A stretch of DNA of 64,000 bases from Verrucomicrobiales bacterium. Lineage in GTDB: Bacteria; Verrucomicrobiota; Verrucomicrobiia; Limisphaerales; J093. Made by a program: the position numbers and the translations under genes. The stretch spans positions 62,001 to 126,000 of the forward strand of contig JACKPW010000006.1 of assembly GCA_024233215.1 (NCBI GenBank). Reading direction: 5' to 3'. The notes beneath the pieces were generated by a model. That model saw only the letters and a list, made by a program, of their open reading frames with translations. It made no database searches and had not been told where the DNA came from. Below, piece by piece: positions 19,848-28,769 of this stretch (its first letter is position 1; every line of letters starts with the position of its first letter).

Positions 19848-21390
19848 GAAGTGGGCGTGTTGGGCCTTCCCTGTCGACCGGGCCCGAGTCCTTTTCCTCA
19901 CTGACCAACGCCTCCAGCGTGACCCTGGCGGCGGCGGCGTCCTCGGCGGCCTGGAGGGCGGCGAGTTCGTCGTCCACCCCGGCGATGGGCCGGCCGGAGA
20001 AAGTGTCCCCGTCATCATCGCGCAGGGCGTGGAGGATGTCGCGGGCGTGGATGGTGTCCAGCGGGCGGGCGGGAACGAAGGTGGGATCGCCGCCGTTGAC
20101 CTCGTGGAGCAATCGCGCTTTGAGCAGCACTTCAACCACCTGTTCCACGAGGCGCACCGGGACCTCGGCCTCCTCCGCGAGGGTGGCCACGCGGGGAGGG
20201 GCGGAACCGAACTGAAAAGCCCGGCCGGCATTGACCATGACGCGGAAGGCAAGACGTTCCCGACTGCGTTGGTTGACCCAGTGGGCGAGCAGGTCCTCGA
20301 GATAGGTCCGCCCGTTCTGGGCAACGTAGGAGACTTGGGCGCCGAAGAGGAGGATCATCCAGTGCAGGTACATGGCGAGCATGAGCAGGGGGACCATGGC
20401 AAAGGCGCCATAGATGCGGCTGTAGGTGATCACCCGGGAGGTGTAGACCACGCTCATTTCGCTGTTGATCTGCCAGAGGCAACCGGCCAGCACACCGCCC
20501 AGGGCCGCCGCCCGCCATTTGACCCGGGTGTTGGGCAGCGCGACGTAGAGGAGCGTAAAGCCGATGCTCAGGACGACGTAGGGCATGAGGCTTGTCGCGG
20601 TCTTGTCCAGCAGCGCCCCTAACGGCAGGTGTTGCTTGAAGAACTCGCGAACGGCCTGGACCTGGTCCGCGCTCGTCAGCGTGACGGTGGCGGCCAGGAG
20701 GATTGGCCCGAGCAGCAGCACGGCGGAGTAATAGGCCAGCCGGAGATGCAGGCTTCGGCCACGCGTGACGCCCCAGAGGTCGTTCAGGGTCTCCTCCACG
20801 CGGTTGATCAGCCCGATGGCGAGCACCAACAGAGCGATCACACCGCCGATTCCCAGGCTGCCGGTCTGGATGTTGCCAATGAACTCCCGAATGCGGGCGG
20901 CGACCTCCTCACGCGACACGGTGATCTGGTCGGAACCGCCCTCCCCCACCGCGCTGTCAGGACGGGTTTCCCCGGCATCCCCGCCCTCAGCTGGGTTGTT
21001 GGCCATTCCGCCGCCCGTCGGAGCGGTCGGTTCCGGCTTGTTGCCATTGCCGTCCCCATCCGAATGCACGCCCGGGGTGACGGCCTGAACCACCTGGTCC
21101 ACCAACCCCATGAGCGCATCCTCGCCGTGCCGTTTGAGGAGGCTGCCGGAGACGCTGATGAGGATGGCAAGCAGCGGAATAAGGGCCAGCAAAGTGGCGT
21201 AGGACAGCGCCGCCGCCCGCTGGGCGCAATGGTTGTGGAGGTAGGTGCGCCCCACCAACACCCAGAAATGCACAAACCGTTCCAGCAACGAAGGCGTCGC
21301 CAGCAGGCTGTCCACCAGATGACGCTCATCCAGCTGACGGCCGGCCCAATGGCACATCCGGCGTAACTTACCGACGAGTTTCCGGCTCAT
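19837..21390 (-). CDS. YihY/BrkB family membrane protein with C-terminal winged-helix-like domain
   Basis: The 517-residue product has the BrkB/YihY pattern: FVHFWVLVGRTYLHNHCAQRAAALSY near the N-terminus followed by about six membrane spans, the VEETLNDLWGV segment, and WKAAxxGG-like WRAAALGGVLAG. A long polar insert (about 120-165, Gly/Asn/Pro rich) lies between the first spans. The C-terminal 130 residues are cytosolic with a winged-helix-like part (VATLAEEAEVPVRLVEQVVE) and an acidic tail. The family was once called RNase BN, but its role is unknown. The ATG at 21390 is chosen because the upstream 41 codons show no family features. Stop codon lies in a 9-bp repeat. Confidence 0.82.
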   Translation of the reverse strand: MSRKLVGKLRRMCHWAGRQLDERHLVDSLLATPSLLERFVHFWVLVGRTYLHNHCAQRAAALSYATLLALIPLLAILISVSGSLLKRHGEDALMGLVDQVVQAVTPGVHSDGDGNGNKPEPTAPTGGGMANNPAEGGDAGETRPDSAVGEGGSDQITVSREEVAARIREFIGNIQTGSLGIGGVIALLVLAIGLINRVEETLNDLWGVTRGRSLHLRLAYYSAVLLLGPILLAATVTLTSADQVQAVREFFKQHLPLGALLDKTATSLMPYVVLSIGFTLLYVALPNTRVKWRAAALGGVLAGCLWQINSEMSVVYTSRVITYSRIYGAFAMVPLLMLAMYLHWMILLFGAQVSYVAQNGRTYLEDLLAHWVNQRSRERLAFRVMVNAGRAFQFGSAPPRVATLAEEAEVPVRLVEQVVEVLLKARLLHEVNGGDPTFVPARPLDTIHARDILHALRDDDGDTFSGRPIAGVDDELAALQAAEDAAAARVTLEALVSEEKDSGPVDREGPTRPLPIL

Positions 21391-21588
21391 TGATGCCGGC
21401 AGAATAGCAGATCCGACGAAGACAGGGAATCGCCTGTTGGCAGGCGACGATATGTTTGCGCCGATACCCGGCGAGCCGCTAGGATCGGGGTTTGCCAGAT
21501 TGAAAATGGACAATCGCAGTCATGATCCACGGGAGGCTCGCGCCGCCACCGGCGCGGAGTCGGGTTCCGGGCCAACCTGAAGCGCCGC

Positions 21589-22725
21589 ATGAGCACGACC
21601 TGCATGGAGCGCTGTCAGTTGTTGCGCGGGGAAACGGCGGACCGCCACTGGGCGAAACTGACGTGCGGAGGCGCGGAGGAGATCGCCGTCACTCTCCCCA
21701 CCCGGCCGGGCGAGACCCCGGCCCACCTCTTCCAACGACTTTACGACTGGCTGGCGAGCGAGCCCCACTGGCGGGTGCTGCGGCAGGACGTCTTCGGGGT
21801 GTTGGGAACGGACGCCGCCTCCGGGCGGGCCCGGGCCTACCGTCTCGATGGTTCCGACTGGCCGGTGACCTGGGTCGAACAAGGCAACGGCCACGGCTCT
21901 CCCGTTGCGGGCATTCAGGTCCACGGGATCCGCGGCGTCGCCATGACACCGGTGCAGCATCGCGGGCGGTCGGTCGGAATGGTCTACGAGGACGAGTGGG
22001 CGCGGCACTGCGTGCTGGGCGGGCTCCGTCCGGCCGATGCGCGAAAGAATCGGGAGGAACAGGCGGCCGAAGTCCTCGATACGATGGAACGCGTGTTGCA
22101 CCAGGTGGACATGAGTTTCACCGACGTGTATCGGACCTGGTTCTACCTCGATGACATCCTCGACTGGTACGACGAATTCAACGCCGTTCGGAACGGCTTC
22201 TTCAAGACCCGGGGAGTCTTCGACCGCCTCGTGCCGGCGAGCACGGGCATCGGCGGAAGCAACGCGGCGGGAACGGCCGTGGTGGCCGACCTGATGGCAG
22301 TCCAGCCGAAATCACCCGGGTTCAAGCTGCGGCCGGTCCCCTCCCCCCTGCAGTGTCCGGCCCTGGAATACGGTAGTTCCTTCAGCCGGGCGGTCGAAAT
22401 CGTGGTGCCCGGTCAGCGGCGGTTGCTGGTGTCCGGCACCGCCAGCATCGAACCCGGTGGCGCCACTGCGCACGTGGGGGACGTCAGGGCGCAGATCAAG
22501 ACCACGATGGAGGTGGTTCGGGCCATCCTGACCTCCTGCGGCCTGGACTGGGAAGACAGCGTCCGCGCCATCGCCTACTTCAAACACACGGAGGACATGC
22601 CGGCCTTCGATCAGTATTGCCGGAACCAGGGCCTCCCCGCATTGCCGGTGATTGTCACGAAGAACGACGTCTGCCGTGACGACCTGCTCTTCGAACTCGA
22701 GGTCGACGCCATCAAAGTGGACTGA
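21589..22725 (+). CDS. Rid/YjgF-superfamily protein, long form
   Basis: The 378-residue protein has two parts. The C-terminal part (about 250-378) has a Rid fold with VSGTASIEPGG, TMEVVRAILTSCGLDWEDSV and FELEVDAIKVD. The middle (about 125-220) carries Rid-like elements too (LDTMERVLHQVDMSFTDVYRTWFYLDDI). This double architecture resembles the chorismatase/FkbO-like and Rid hybrids. Whether it deaminates enamines or acts on a chorismate-type substrate cannot be settled here; the family-level call is firm. It ends 14 bp from the oppositely oriented ridA. Confidence 0.7.
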   Translation: MSTTCMERCQLLRGETADRHWAKLTCGGAEEIAVTLPTRPGETPAHLFQRLYDWLASEPHWRVLRQDVFGVLGTDAASGRARAYRLDGSDWPVTWVEQGNGHGSPVAGIQVHGIRGVAMTPVQHRGRSVGMVYEDEWARHCVLGGLRPADARKNREEQAAEVLDTMERVLHQVDMSFTDVYRTWFYLDDILDWYDEFNAVRNGFFKTRGVFDRLVPASTGIGGSNAAGTAVVADLMAVQPKSPGFKLRPVPSPLQCPALEYGSSFSRAVEIVVPGQRRLLVSGTASIEPGGATAHVGDVRAQIKTTMEVVRAILTSCGLDWEDSVRAIAYFKHTEDMPAFDQYCRNQGLPALPVIVTKNDVCRDDLLFELEVDAIKVD

Positions 22726-22739
22726 GGGCTGAGGGCACG

Positions 22740-23120
22740 TTACGCCAACGCGGTTACCTCGATTTCCACCCGCGCTCCCTTGGGCAGACCGGCGACCTGG
22801 ATCGTCGAACGGGCCGGAGGGTGGTTCGGGAGGAACCGGGCGTAGACGGCGTTCATGGCAGCGAAGTCGCCCAGGTCCTGCAGGAAGACGGTGGTCTTGA
22901 CGACCTGTTCCAGACTGCTGCCGGCGGCGGCCAGCACGGCTTTCACATTCTGGAGCACGCGTTCCGTCTGGGCGGTGACATCGCCGGCCACGAGTTCCCC
23001 GGTAACGGGATCGAGCGGAATCTGCCCCGCACAAAACACGAATCCGCCGGCCTTAACGGCCTGGCTGTAGGGCCCCACCGCAGCGGGTGCCTCGGGAGTT
23101 TGAACGATCTCTCTGCTCAT
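22740..23120 (-). CDS. ridA: RidA (2-iminobutanoate/2-iminopropanoate deaminase)
   Basis: The 126-residue protein matches RidA along its whole length: AAVGPYSQAVKAGGFVFCAGQIPLDP, TERVLQNVKAVLAAAGSSLEQVVKTTVFL, and the catalytic arginine in PPARSTIQVAGLPKGARVEIE. It removes reactive enamine/imine products of PLP enzymes. It lies 2 bp downstream of iscX on the same strand and tail to tail with the long Rid protein. Confidence 0.95.
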   Translation of the reverse strand: MSREIVQTPEAPAAVGPYSQAVKAGGFVFCAGQIPLDPVTGELVAGDVTAQTERVLQNVKAVLAAAGSSLEQVVKTTVFLQDLGDFAAMNAVYARFLPNHPPARSTIQVAGLPKGARVEIEVTALA

Positions 23121-23122
23121 AG

Positions 23123-23326
23123 CTATTTCACCTCGTCATACCAAGCCATCTGGATGGCCTCCAAAACTGCCTCGCTCGACCGATCCGGCCGATCGCCGAA
23201 GTCGTCGAGTTGCGTCACCATCCGGTGCAGCGAGGGGAAGCTCAGCTTCAGCGGGTCCTGATCCGGGTATTCCTCCGCCAGCGCCCAGGCAATTTCGTCC
23301 GTGTCGTGCCACGTGAGTTTCACGGA
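23123..23326 (-). CDS. iscX: IscX-like protein
   Basis: The 67-residue product matches IscX from end to end: KLTWHDTDEIAWALAEEYPD, a central SFPSLHRMVTQLDDF, and EAILEAI-type tail AVLEAIQMAWYDEVK. IscX is an acidic regulator that binds IscS and iron in Fe-S assembly. The GTG at 23326 is chosen because GGAGG lies 5 bases upstream and the family starts there. No other isc gene is nearby. Confidence 0.9.
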   Translation of the reverse strand, partial: SVKLTWHDTDEIAWALAEEYPDQDPLKLSFPSLHRMVTQLDDFGDRPDRSSEAVLEAIQMAWYDEVK

Positions 23327-23346
23327 AACCTCCCATAACGACCCGA

Positions 23347-23372
23347 GCCGCACCGGTCAAGACCGGTGCGGC
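23347..23372. repeat. Perfect 11-bp hairpin upstream of iscX
   Basis: GCCGCACCGGT (23347-23357) pairs perfectly with ACCGGTGCGGC (23362-23372) around CAAG. It lies between the end of the cytochrome-domain gene and iscX. It has no T-run and may be a REP-type element or attenuating hairpin. Confidence 0.6.
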
Positions 23373-23416
23373 ACGAAATGAGATTTTGATGGCAGGCCCG
23401 GTGAACCCGGCACCCG

Positions 23417-24199
23417 CTACTTCGCACCCTGATCGATCCAAGCTCGCAGCAATCCGACCTGTTCAGCCGTCAGTGGCTGGGGCGGCGTGAATCCTCCACG
23501 TCCCCCGGGAGGGAATCCGCCGGGACCTCCTGGCGGCTGACCACCGGCCATTCCTCCCTCGGGCATGGGCGGAGCCGGGAAATTCCCGCTGCCTGGATTC
23601 GCTCCTCCAGGCTGGCCTTCCGGCATGGGAGGACCATCCGCACCGGCGGCTCCGGGTCCTTCGGGAGGCATTCCGCCAGCCGGCCCCGGTCCACCGAATC
23701 CCCCGCGCATCGGACCTCCAGGGCCGCCCGGACCCCCGGCGCCCATTCCTCGCATTCCGCGCATCCCCCCCATTTCTCCCCTTCCCCCGGAACCTCCCGG
23801 CCCACCCCCACGCCGTTTCGGGGGCATGGCACTCTCGTCATCCAGTTGGGCGGTGGCCACCACCAGGAAACTGTGGTCGCTGTTGCCACGACTCAGGATT
23901 CCGCCGTTTTCTCCGCCCTTGAGCAGGGCTTCGAGAGTGTCGAGACGAAGTCCGCCCCGCTGGCGTTGTTCGCCGTGACACCCGAAGCACGAGCCTTCGA
24001 GAATCGGCCGGATGTCTTTGGCGTAGGTCAGATCGGTCCGGGCGGCCGCCGGCGGAAGCTGCTTGAGATCCAGCCGGCTGAAGAGATCCGCCCAAGCCGG
24101 ATTTGCCGGCTCGGCCGGGACCTTGGAAGAACCGGAACACCCGGTGAGGCAGATCCCTGCGGCCAGGGCCGCAAAGGGGGCAAGGATTGCTTTGGTCAT
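23417..24199 (-). CDS. c-type cytochrome-domain lipoprotein with Gly/Pro/Met-rich insert
   Basis: The product (260 residues) has a lipoprotein signal ending LTGC (Cys about 21). It continues with the planctomycete/verrucomicrobial cytochrome pattern: YAKDIRPILEGSCFGCHGE (heme motif CFGCH near 73), RGGLRLDTLEALLKGG, SFLVVA and AMPPKRR, then a C-terminal PLTAEQVGLLRAWIDQGAK. The last two blocks are normally adjacent. Here about 115 residues of GGPGGP/GMRGM low-complexity sequence separate them. It is probably exported and heme-bearing, role unknown. It leads a minus-strand group toward iscX and ridA. Confidence 0.8.
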   Translation of the reverse strand: MTKAILAPFAALAAGICLTGCSGSSKVPAEPANPAWADLFSRLDLKQLPPAAARTDLTYAKDIRPILEGSCFGCHGEQRQRGGLRLDTLEALLKGGENGGILSRGNSDHSFLVVATAQLDDESAMPPKRRGGGPGGSGGRGEMGGMRGMRGMGAGGPGGPGGPMRGGFGGPGPAGGMPPEGPGAAGADGPPMPEGQPGGANPGSGNFPAPPMPEGGMAGGQPPGGPGGFPPGGRGGFTPPQPLTAEQVGLLRAWIDQGAK

Positions 24200-24351
24200 A
24201 GCTCGCGTTTCGTTTGCTTATAATGCGAATCAGGTTGTCAGATTACCAGAGGAAAGACGCTGGCTGGGCGGAGTGGTTACGTTCCACTTCACTCGCCAGC
24301 GGTCGATGCGGATGTCCTGCCCCCCCCGCATCAACCGATCCTCCCTTCCGG
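24200..24351. other. Intergenic gap
   Basis: These 152 bp lie between the HEAT-like and cytochrome genes, both on the minus strand. A long imperfect inverted repeat (about 24261-24300) is visible. No gene is seen. Confidence 0.35.
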
Positions 24352-24987
24352 TCAGCGACCTTGCTCCGCTCCCACCTGGCTTTCGGACAACGCATCAGCG
24401 ACCAGCGCCCCCATTCCCGAAGGGGCCTCCGGTTGCCAGACCTGGAGGGCTCTGCTGGCCGTCGCGCCGCCGATCCGTCCCAATGCCACCACCGCTGATG
24501 CCACGACGGCCGGATCGTCGGCATGCAGGAGTGGCGTCAGCAAAGGCACGCTGGCCTGCTCACGCCGGGCCCCGAGCGAGGTGACGGCTCCGGCAAGAGC
24601 GGCTCCCGTGAGCTTCGCGAGGCTGTCACGCAAGGCGGCAGCGGCTGCGTCGCAGGGCAGGACTTCAAGCACGCCCCGCGCGGCATCCGCGAGGTCATTG
24701 GTCTGGAGCAGCGGCGCCAGGACCGGCACACAGCGGGTTGAACCGAGCAACGTGAGCTTGCGGCAAACGTACTCCTTCGCCGGCAGCGGAGCATCGGATC
24801 GGAGGACTGCAGTCAATCGCTCCTCAAGCCGTGCCATTTCAGCCGGCTGATCCAGCGACCGCTTCGCGGCTTCGTCCAGCGGGACCAGGTCGCCCCGTGG
24901 CGAGCCGCGGTCGTAGTGGATCAGGGCGGCGAAGGCGGCTTCGACTGCGGGCGGCAGTTCGTTGGTGGGCGTGTCAGGCTCGGACAT
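24352..24987 (-). CDS. HEAT-like repeat protein
   Basis: The 211-residue protein is made of helical repeats: VCRKLTLLGSTRCVPVLAPLL, ALRDSLAKLTGAALAGAVTSLG, SVPLLTPLLHADDPAVVASAVVALGRIGG. These are typical HEAT/PBS-like units. There is no signal peptide. It starts 4 bp after the stop of the ThuA gene, and an AGGAAAGGA ribosome binding site lies at that junction, so the ATG at 24987 is preferred to one 13 codons earlier. PVC genomes often pair ThuA and HEAT domains in one protein or operon. Confidence 0.7.
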   Translation of the reverse strand: MSEPDTPTNELPPAVEAAFAALIHYDRGSPRGDLVPLDEAAKRSLDQPAEMARLEERLTAVLRSDAPLPAKEYVCRKLTLLGSTRCVPVLAPLLQTNDLADAARGVLEVLPCDAAAAALRDSLAKLTGAALAGAVTSLGARREQASVPLLTPLLHADDPAVVASAVVALGRIGGATASRALQVWQPEAPSGMGALVADALSESQVGAEQGR

Positions 24988-24991
24988 GGCG

Positions 24992-26500
24992 TCAGTTCCT
25001 TTCCTGGGTGGCGACGGGGTCGACAAGTTGGAGATCCAGTTCGGCGGCGAGGCGATTCAGCAACGGGCGATCGGCGGCATCGGAGGGCACGGCCACGCTG
25101 AGGGCGCCCATGCGACGGGCGAAGCGCAACATCGCCCCGGCCTCTTCCGCGGTGGGAGGAAGCGGGTCCGGCACATAGACCGAGAGGCGCAGTCCGGCTC
25201 CGGCCAGAGCCATCCGGACGGCGCATCGCTCATCCGCATCAAGGCCGGGGCCGAACGGTTTCTGAATGGTATCGCTCACCGGTTGGGTGCTGCCGGCGCC
25301 GACGCAGTACTGTCCCAGCGCGGCGGCCTGCTGGACCATCTCTGTGAACGGCCGGCCTTTCATCGACCGAACCTGGCGCAGCCACCATGCGGTGTTTTCG
25401 GTTGGGGCATCCCCCTTGAACGCGCGCGGGTTGCTGGGCCGCACGGACCCGTCCAGGTCGCCCATCACGAACTGCGTCGCAGCCAGGTAAAACCGCAGCA
25501 TCCGGGGATCCTGAAAAACCTCCGGATGGTGCGCGATGGTGCAGTAGAACACGCGGCCGCGACCGTGCGGTTTGACCCAGGCGAGGGCGAAATCGTTGTC
25601 GGCCCGTTCCAACTGACCGAAACCGCGGCCCTGCTGGAGATCGGTCTTCTCCGTATCGATGCTGAACAGCACATGCAGGCGGTCCCGGGAATAGGGTTCG
25701 TGGACGCGGAAGAACTCGTCGCGATAATCCCACCCCTGACCGTTGAACGCGGCGTTCACGGGATGGCCGGGATCGTCGAGCTTGATGAAGACGTGCTCCT
25801 TGTTCTCGCGATGATTCGCACCGCGCGCGCCGATCATGAGGGCAAACTCGGGCCAGTCCTCGATGGCGCCGGGCCATTGGGTGAAAGCGACGGTGGTGCC
25901 GTGCACCCCCATCAAACCGCCGCCACGCCAGACGAACTCCGCCAGGCTGTCACGCAGTTCGGGATCGGCAAACAGGTTGCCGACGTTGTTGTTCAGGAAC
26001 ACGGCGTCGAACCGGGCGAGGTTTTCCGGCCGGAAGACCTCGGGATCGCGACTGACCTCGGTGGTGAAAGCGCCAGTGACCTCACCCATCCGGGTGAAGG
26101 CCTGGTTGGCGAAGGGAATTGAGCCATGCCCGCCGTAATTGACATTCAGATCGAAGATCAACAGGCGACGGGGCTTGGCCGGTTGGGCGGGGGCTTCGCG
26201 GGGAATGGCTTGCTCGATCCGGGCCATGTCATCCGGCGAGAGGGCGGCGGCGACCGGAAGGGTCAGCGATAGCACGAAGCCGGCCAGGGCACAAAGCCGA
26301 CCGCCGATCGCCGACCACCGAAGCAGGTCTCGGGGCTCGTGCCACTCGCCCCTCCACCAGGTGACGGACCGGATTGACTGGCCGCCACCGGCTTGGCGGC
26401 TTCGGACTTCCGCCTTTGGGCTTGCCTCGGATGCCGTATTTCGGATTTCGGACCTGGCCTTGGTCCGGTGGCCGGACGGGCGTTCTTGCGTTGGAATCAT
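24992..26500 (-). CDS. ThuA-domain (trehalose-utilisation-like) exported protein
   Basis: After a signal-like segment (LCALAGFVLSLTLPVAAA) the ThuA fold begins with RRLLIFDLNVNYGGHGSIPF. It continues with LARFDAVFLNNNVGN, FVWRGGGLMGVHGTTVAFTQWP, the HPVNAAF motif, a hydrophobic DYRDEFF stretch, GRVFYCTIAHHPEVFQDP and FYLAATQFVMGDL. A C-terminal alpha/beta domain (about 400-502) follows. ThuA domains are glutamine-amidotransferase-like; substrates in PVC bacteria are unknown. The ATG at 26500 leaves an odd 70-residue leader partly derived from heptamer repeats (26437-26453), so the true start is probably nearer the signal. It ends 4 bp from the HEAT gene. Confidence 0.75.
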   Translation of the reverse strand: MIPTQERPSGHRTKARSEIRNTASEASPKAEVRSRQAGGGQSIRSVTWWRGEWHEPRDLLRWSAIGGRLCALAGFVLSLTLPVAAALSPDDMARIEQAIPREAPAQPAKPRRLLIFDLNVNYGGHGSIPFANQAFTRMGEVTGAFTTEVSRDPEVFRPENLARFDAVFLNNNVGNLFADPELRDSLAEFVWRGGGLMGVHGTTVAFTQWPGAIEDWPEFALMIGARGANHRENKEHVFIKLDDPGHPVNAAFNGQGWDYRDEFFRVHEPYSRDRLHVLFSIDTEKTDLQQGRGFGQLERADNDFALAWVKPHGRGRVFYCTIAHHPEVFQDPRMLRFYLAATQFVMGDLDGSVRPSNPRAFKGDAPTENTAWWLRQVRSMKGRPFTEMVQQAAALGQYCVGAGSTQPVSDTIQKPFGPGLDADERCAVRMALAGAGLRLSVYVPDPLPPTAEEAGAMLRFARRMGALSVAVPSDAADRPLLNRLAAELDLQLVDPVATQERN

Positions 26501-26592
26501 GGGACGGAATCCTCCGCCCGCCGGTCCCATCTGACCAGCCGATTCACTGTGGAAAGAACTGCCGACTTGCGGCCTTGGCCAAGTCGCCGACC

Positions 26593-28455
26593 TCACTTGG
26601 CGAGGTCGAGCTTCGCTGCCTGCTCCTTCAGCCACTGGATCTGACAGGGGAAGAAGCCGCGCTGATCGATCTTGCGGAAGGCCGCCGCCGCACGGTCGGG
26701 ATCGCCGCTTTCGAGGAAAAGCTCCATCTGGCAGAGATGGTAGGAAGGCGCGACGGCATCGCTGAGCGTGGAGGCGTTGATGCCGGAGAGAATCTCGCGG
26801 GCCTCGTCGAGACGGAGGTTTCGCACGAGGGCGAACGCGTAGTTGAGTTCGGTGTAAAGGCTCCGCGCCATGCCCTGGCGAAGATCGAAGAGGATGCGCT
26901 GGGCTTCCGCGGGACGCTCGCGACGAACGAGCAAGGCGGCGGCATAGTTGAAGCGGGTGAAGCGATCGTTGGGCTCGAGTTCCTGAAGCCGGACCGCCGC
27001 CTGCATCAACCGGTCCGGGTCCTGGTGTTCGCGAAGGGCCACGGACCAGGCGGCCCGCCAATACGCCGGGTTGTGACTGAATCGTTCCTCCATGGGACGC
27101 AGAATAGCCCCGGCCCAGTCGTTGTGGCCGAGCGTGGAAAGCCCGTCGGCAACCGCCACCCCCAGATTGCCCAGGGGGTAACTGGCCTTCGCCGCCCGGG
27201 CGAGACGGTTTTCCGACAGCGGACCCTCCGCCATCTGCCGGGCCCCGTAGCCTTCAAGAAAGTCCGCATAGCCATCGAGCCAGTCATGGGATCCTGGGAT
27301 TCTGCGGATCGTATCCGCGATCCGGCGCATTCCCACCCAGTCATGCCAGTCCATGACGGTCCCGCCCCACACCATCCAGACATTGGCGCTTTCGGGGGTC
27401 CGGCTCCGGCCCAACCGGGGAGCCCCGTACATCAGAATCTGTTCGCACTGGTTCGTGAGCCCCAGTTGGATGCAGGCGCCGGCGATCAGGTTCAGATCGG
27501 TGGCGTTCCGGGGAAACAACTGCCGCCCGGCCACATCCATCAACGCCTCCAGCTTCCGGTTCCGGCCGGCCAGAGTGAGCCAGAGCAACGCCCGATCGGT
27601 CATGGAGGACTCCCCCGCAGCGTCCATTTCCTTGATCAACCGGACCGCGGTGTCAGGGTCGCCAAGCTGGTTCGCCACAATGATCCCGAGTTTCCTCCCC
27701 AAACGCTCCCGCCCCGCAGCCTGGGCCGCGGATGCCAGCCTCTCCTGCCAGTCGGTCCGGTCCTCCGGGGTGCCCCAGCCGGCAAGATACGCCAGGCGAT
27801 ACAGGTCGAACCCGGGCTGCTCAGCCAGCTGTTCCCGGTTCCGCTCGAAGAGCGGGATGAATTCATAGATGCGGCCCAGCCGAAAAAGGCCCTGGAGCCG
27901 GAGCGCGGTCAGTTCGGGAACGGCCTCGGGCGAATCCGGCAAGGGAAGGGCCGCCAACTCCTCAAAGGCATCGTGCCGTTCGCAGACCCGGGCGGCAAGG
28001 ACCACATCCGCAGCGTTGGTTCGTGTCAGGGTGCAGAACCAGCCGACACTCGTGAGATACGGCGCCGCAAGGTCGTTGGTAACTGAGGTATCCGCCGCAA
28101 GCTGTTCCAGGAGTTCCCGCCAGAGCTCGGCATTCGCCAGGTTGTTTGCCAGCGCGCCTCCCCAGGCATGCAGGGACTTGTCGATCTCGCCGGCCGCCGC
28201 GTCCCGACGCGCGGTGGCCGCCAGGGAACGCGACTGGAGCAGATCGAGCACGCTGACCTTGATCACCGGCTCAACGCCGGGGGGGCTGGTCTGCCACAGT
28301 TTCACCAGCACCAACCCGCCGACGACGAGCATGCCAACCAGCAGTAACACCAGGATCCGCAACCCTTTGCGTGTTCGGGAACGCCCCGGGGTGGGCTCGG
28401 GGGTCGTGGTGGTTGCGGATGTAACCGGCTGGCCAGCGGACATGGGTGGAATCAT
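26593..28455 (-). CDS. TPR-like membrane-anchored protein
   Basis: The 620-residue product has a short Thr/Pro-rich N-terminus, one membrane span (about 31-52, GLRILVLLLVGMLVVGGLVL) and then a long array of helical repeat pairs of TPR type to the end (for example WRAAWSVALREHQDPDRLMQAAVRLQELEPND and CQMELFLESGDPDRAAAAFRKI, split across repeats). Topology suggests a large periplasmic or extracytosolic scaffold. ATGs at 28455 and 28443 are both possible. It precedes the ThuA gene by 92 bp on the same strand. Confidence 0.7.
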   Translation of the reverse strand: MIPPMSAGQPVTSATTTTPEPTPGRSRTRKGLRILVLLLVGMLVVGGLVLVKLWQTSPPGVEPVIKVSVLDLLQSRSLAATARRDAAAGEIDKSLHAWGGALANNLANAELWRELLEQLAADTSVTNDLAAPYLTSVGWFCTLTRTNAADVVLAARVCERHDAFEELAALPLPDSPEAVPELTALRLQGLFRLGRIYEFIPLFERNREQLAEQPGFDLYRLAYLAGWGTPEDRTDWQERLASAAQAAGRERLGRKLGIIVANQLGDPDTAVRLIKEMDAAGESSMTDRALLWLTLAGRNRKLEALMDVAGRQLFPRNATDLNLIAGACIQLGLTNQCEQILMYGAPRLGRSRTPESANVWMVWGGTVMDWHDWVGMRRIADTIRRIPGSHDWLDGYADFLEGYGARQMAEGPLSENRLARAAKASYPLGNLGVAVADGLSTLGHNDWAGAILRPMEERFSHNPAYWRAAWSVALREHQDPDRLMQAAVRLQELEPNDRFTRFNYAAALLVRRERPAEAQRILFDLRQGMARSLYTELNYAFALVRNLRLDEAREILSGINASTLSDAVAPSYHLCQMELFLESGDPDRAAAAFRKIDQRGFFPCQIQWLKEQAAKLDLAK

Positions 28456-28574
28456 ACGGGGAACCCGGGTCTGCTGCAAGCCACGCCCCGGCACCCCGGA
28501 GATGCAGCTGCCGGAACGGCTCGGAAGGTCAGCATCCGGTCGGGGATGCGGCGACGAGGGAAGGTACAAGAAAA

Positions 28575-28651
28575 TGGAGCGAGAGAAGGGATTCGAACCC
28601 TCGACATCAACCTTGGCAAGGTTGCGCTCTACCAGACTGAGCTACTCTCGC
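28575..28651 (-). tRNA. tRNA-Gly (GCC)
   Basis: The minus strand folds as a complete cloverleaf. The 7-bp acceptor is GCGAGAG/CTCTCGC, the D arm GCTC...GAGC, the anticodon stem CAACC/GGTTG with loop TTGCCAA (anticodon GCC), the T arm GAGGG-TTCGAAT-CCCTT, discriminator T and an encoded CCA end (28575-28577). Confidence 0.97.
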
Positions 28652-28769
28652 TCGCGAATGCGACGTCCCTTCTACGTCAAGCCGGCCCCGCTGACAAGCC
28701 CGCTTTGGCGTTTTTTTTGGGGTGGCCCGGCAACGCCCCTTCGCCGGCCGCACGCACGCGGACTGCGGT

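Noticed and set aside
24962..28086. Long plus-strand frames opposite ThuA and TPR genes
   Set aside because: No domains, and the minus-strand genes have clear family motifs.
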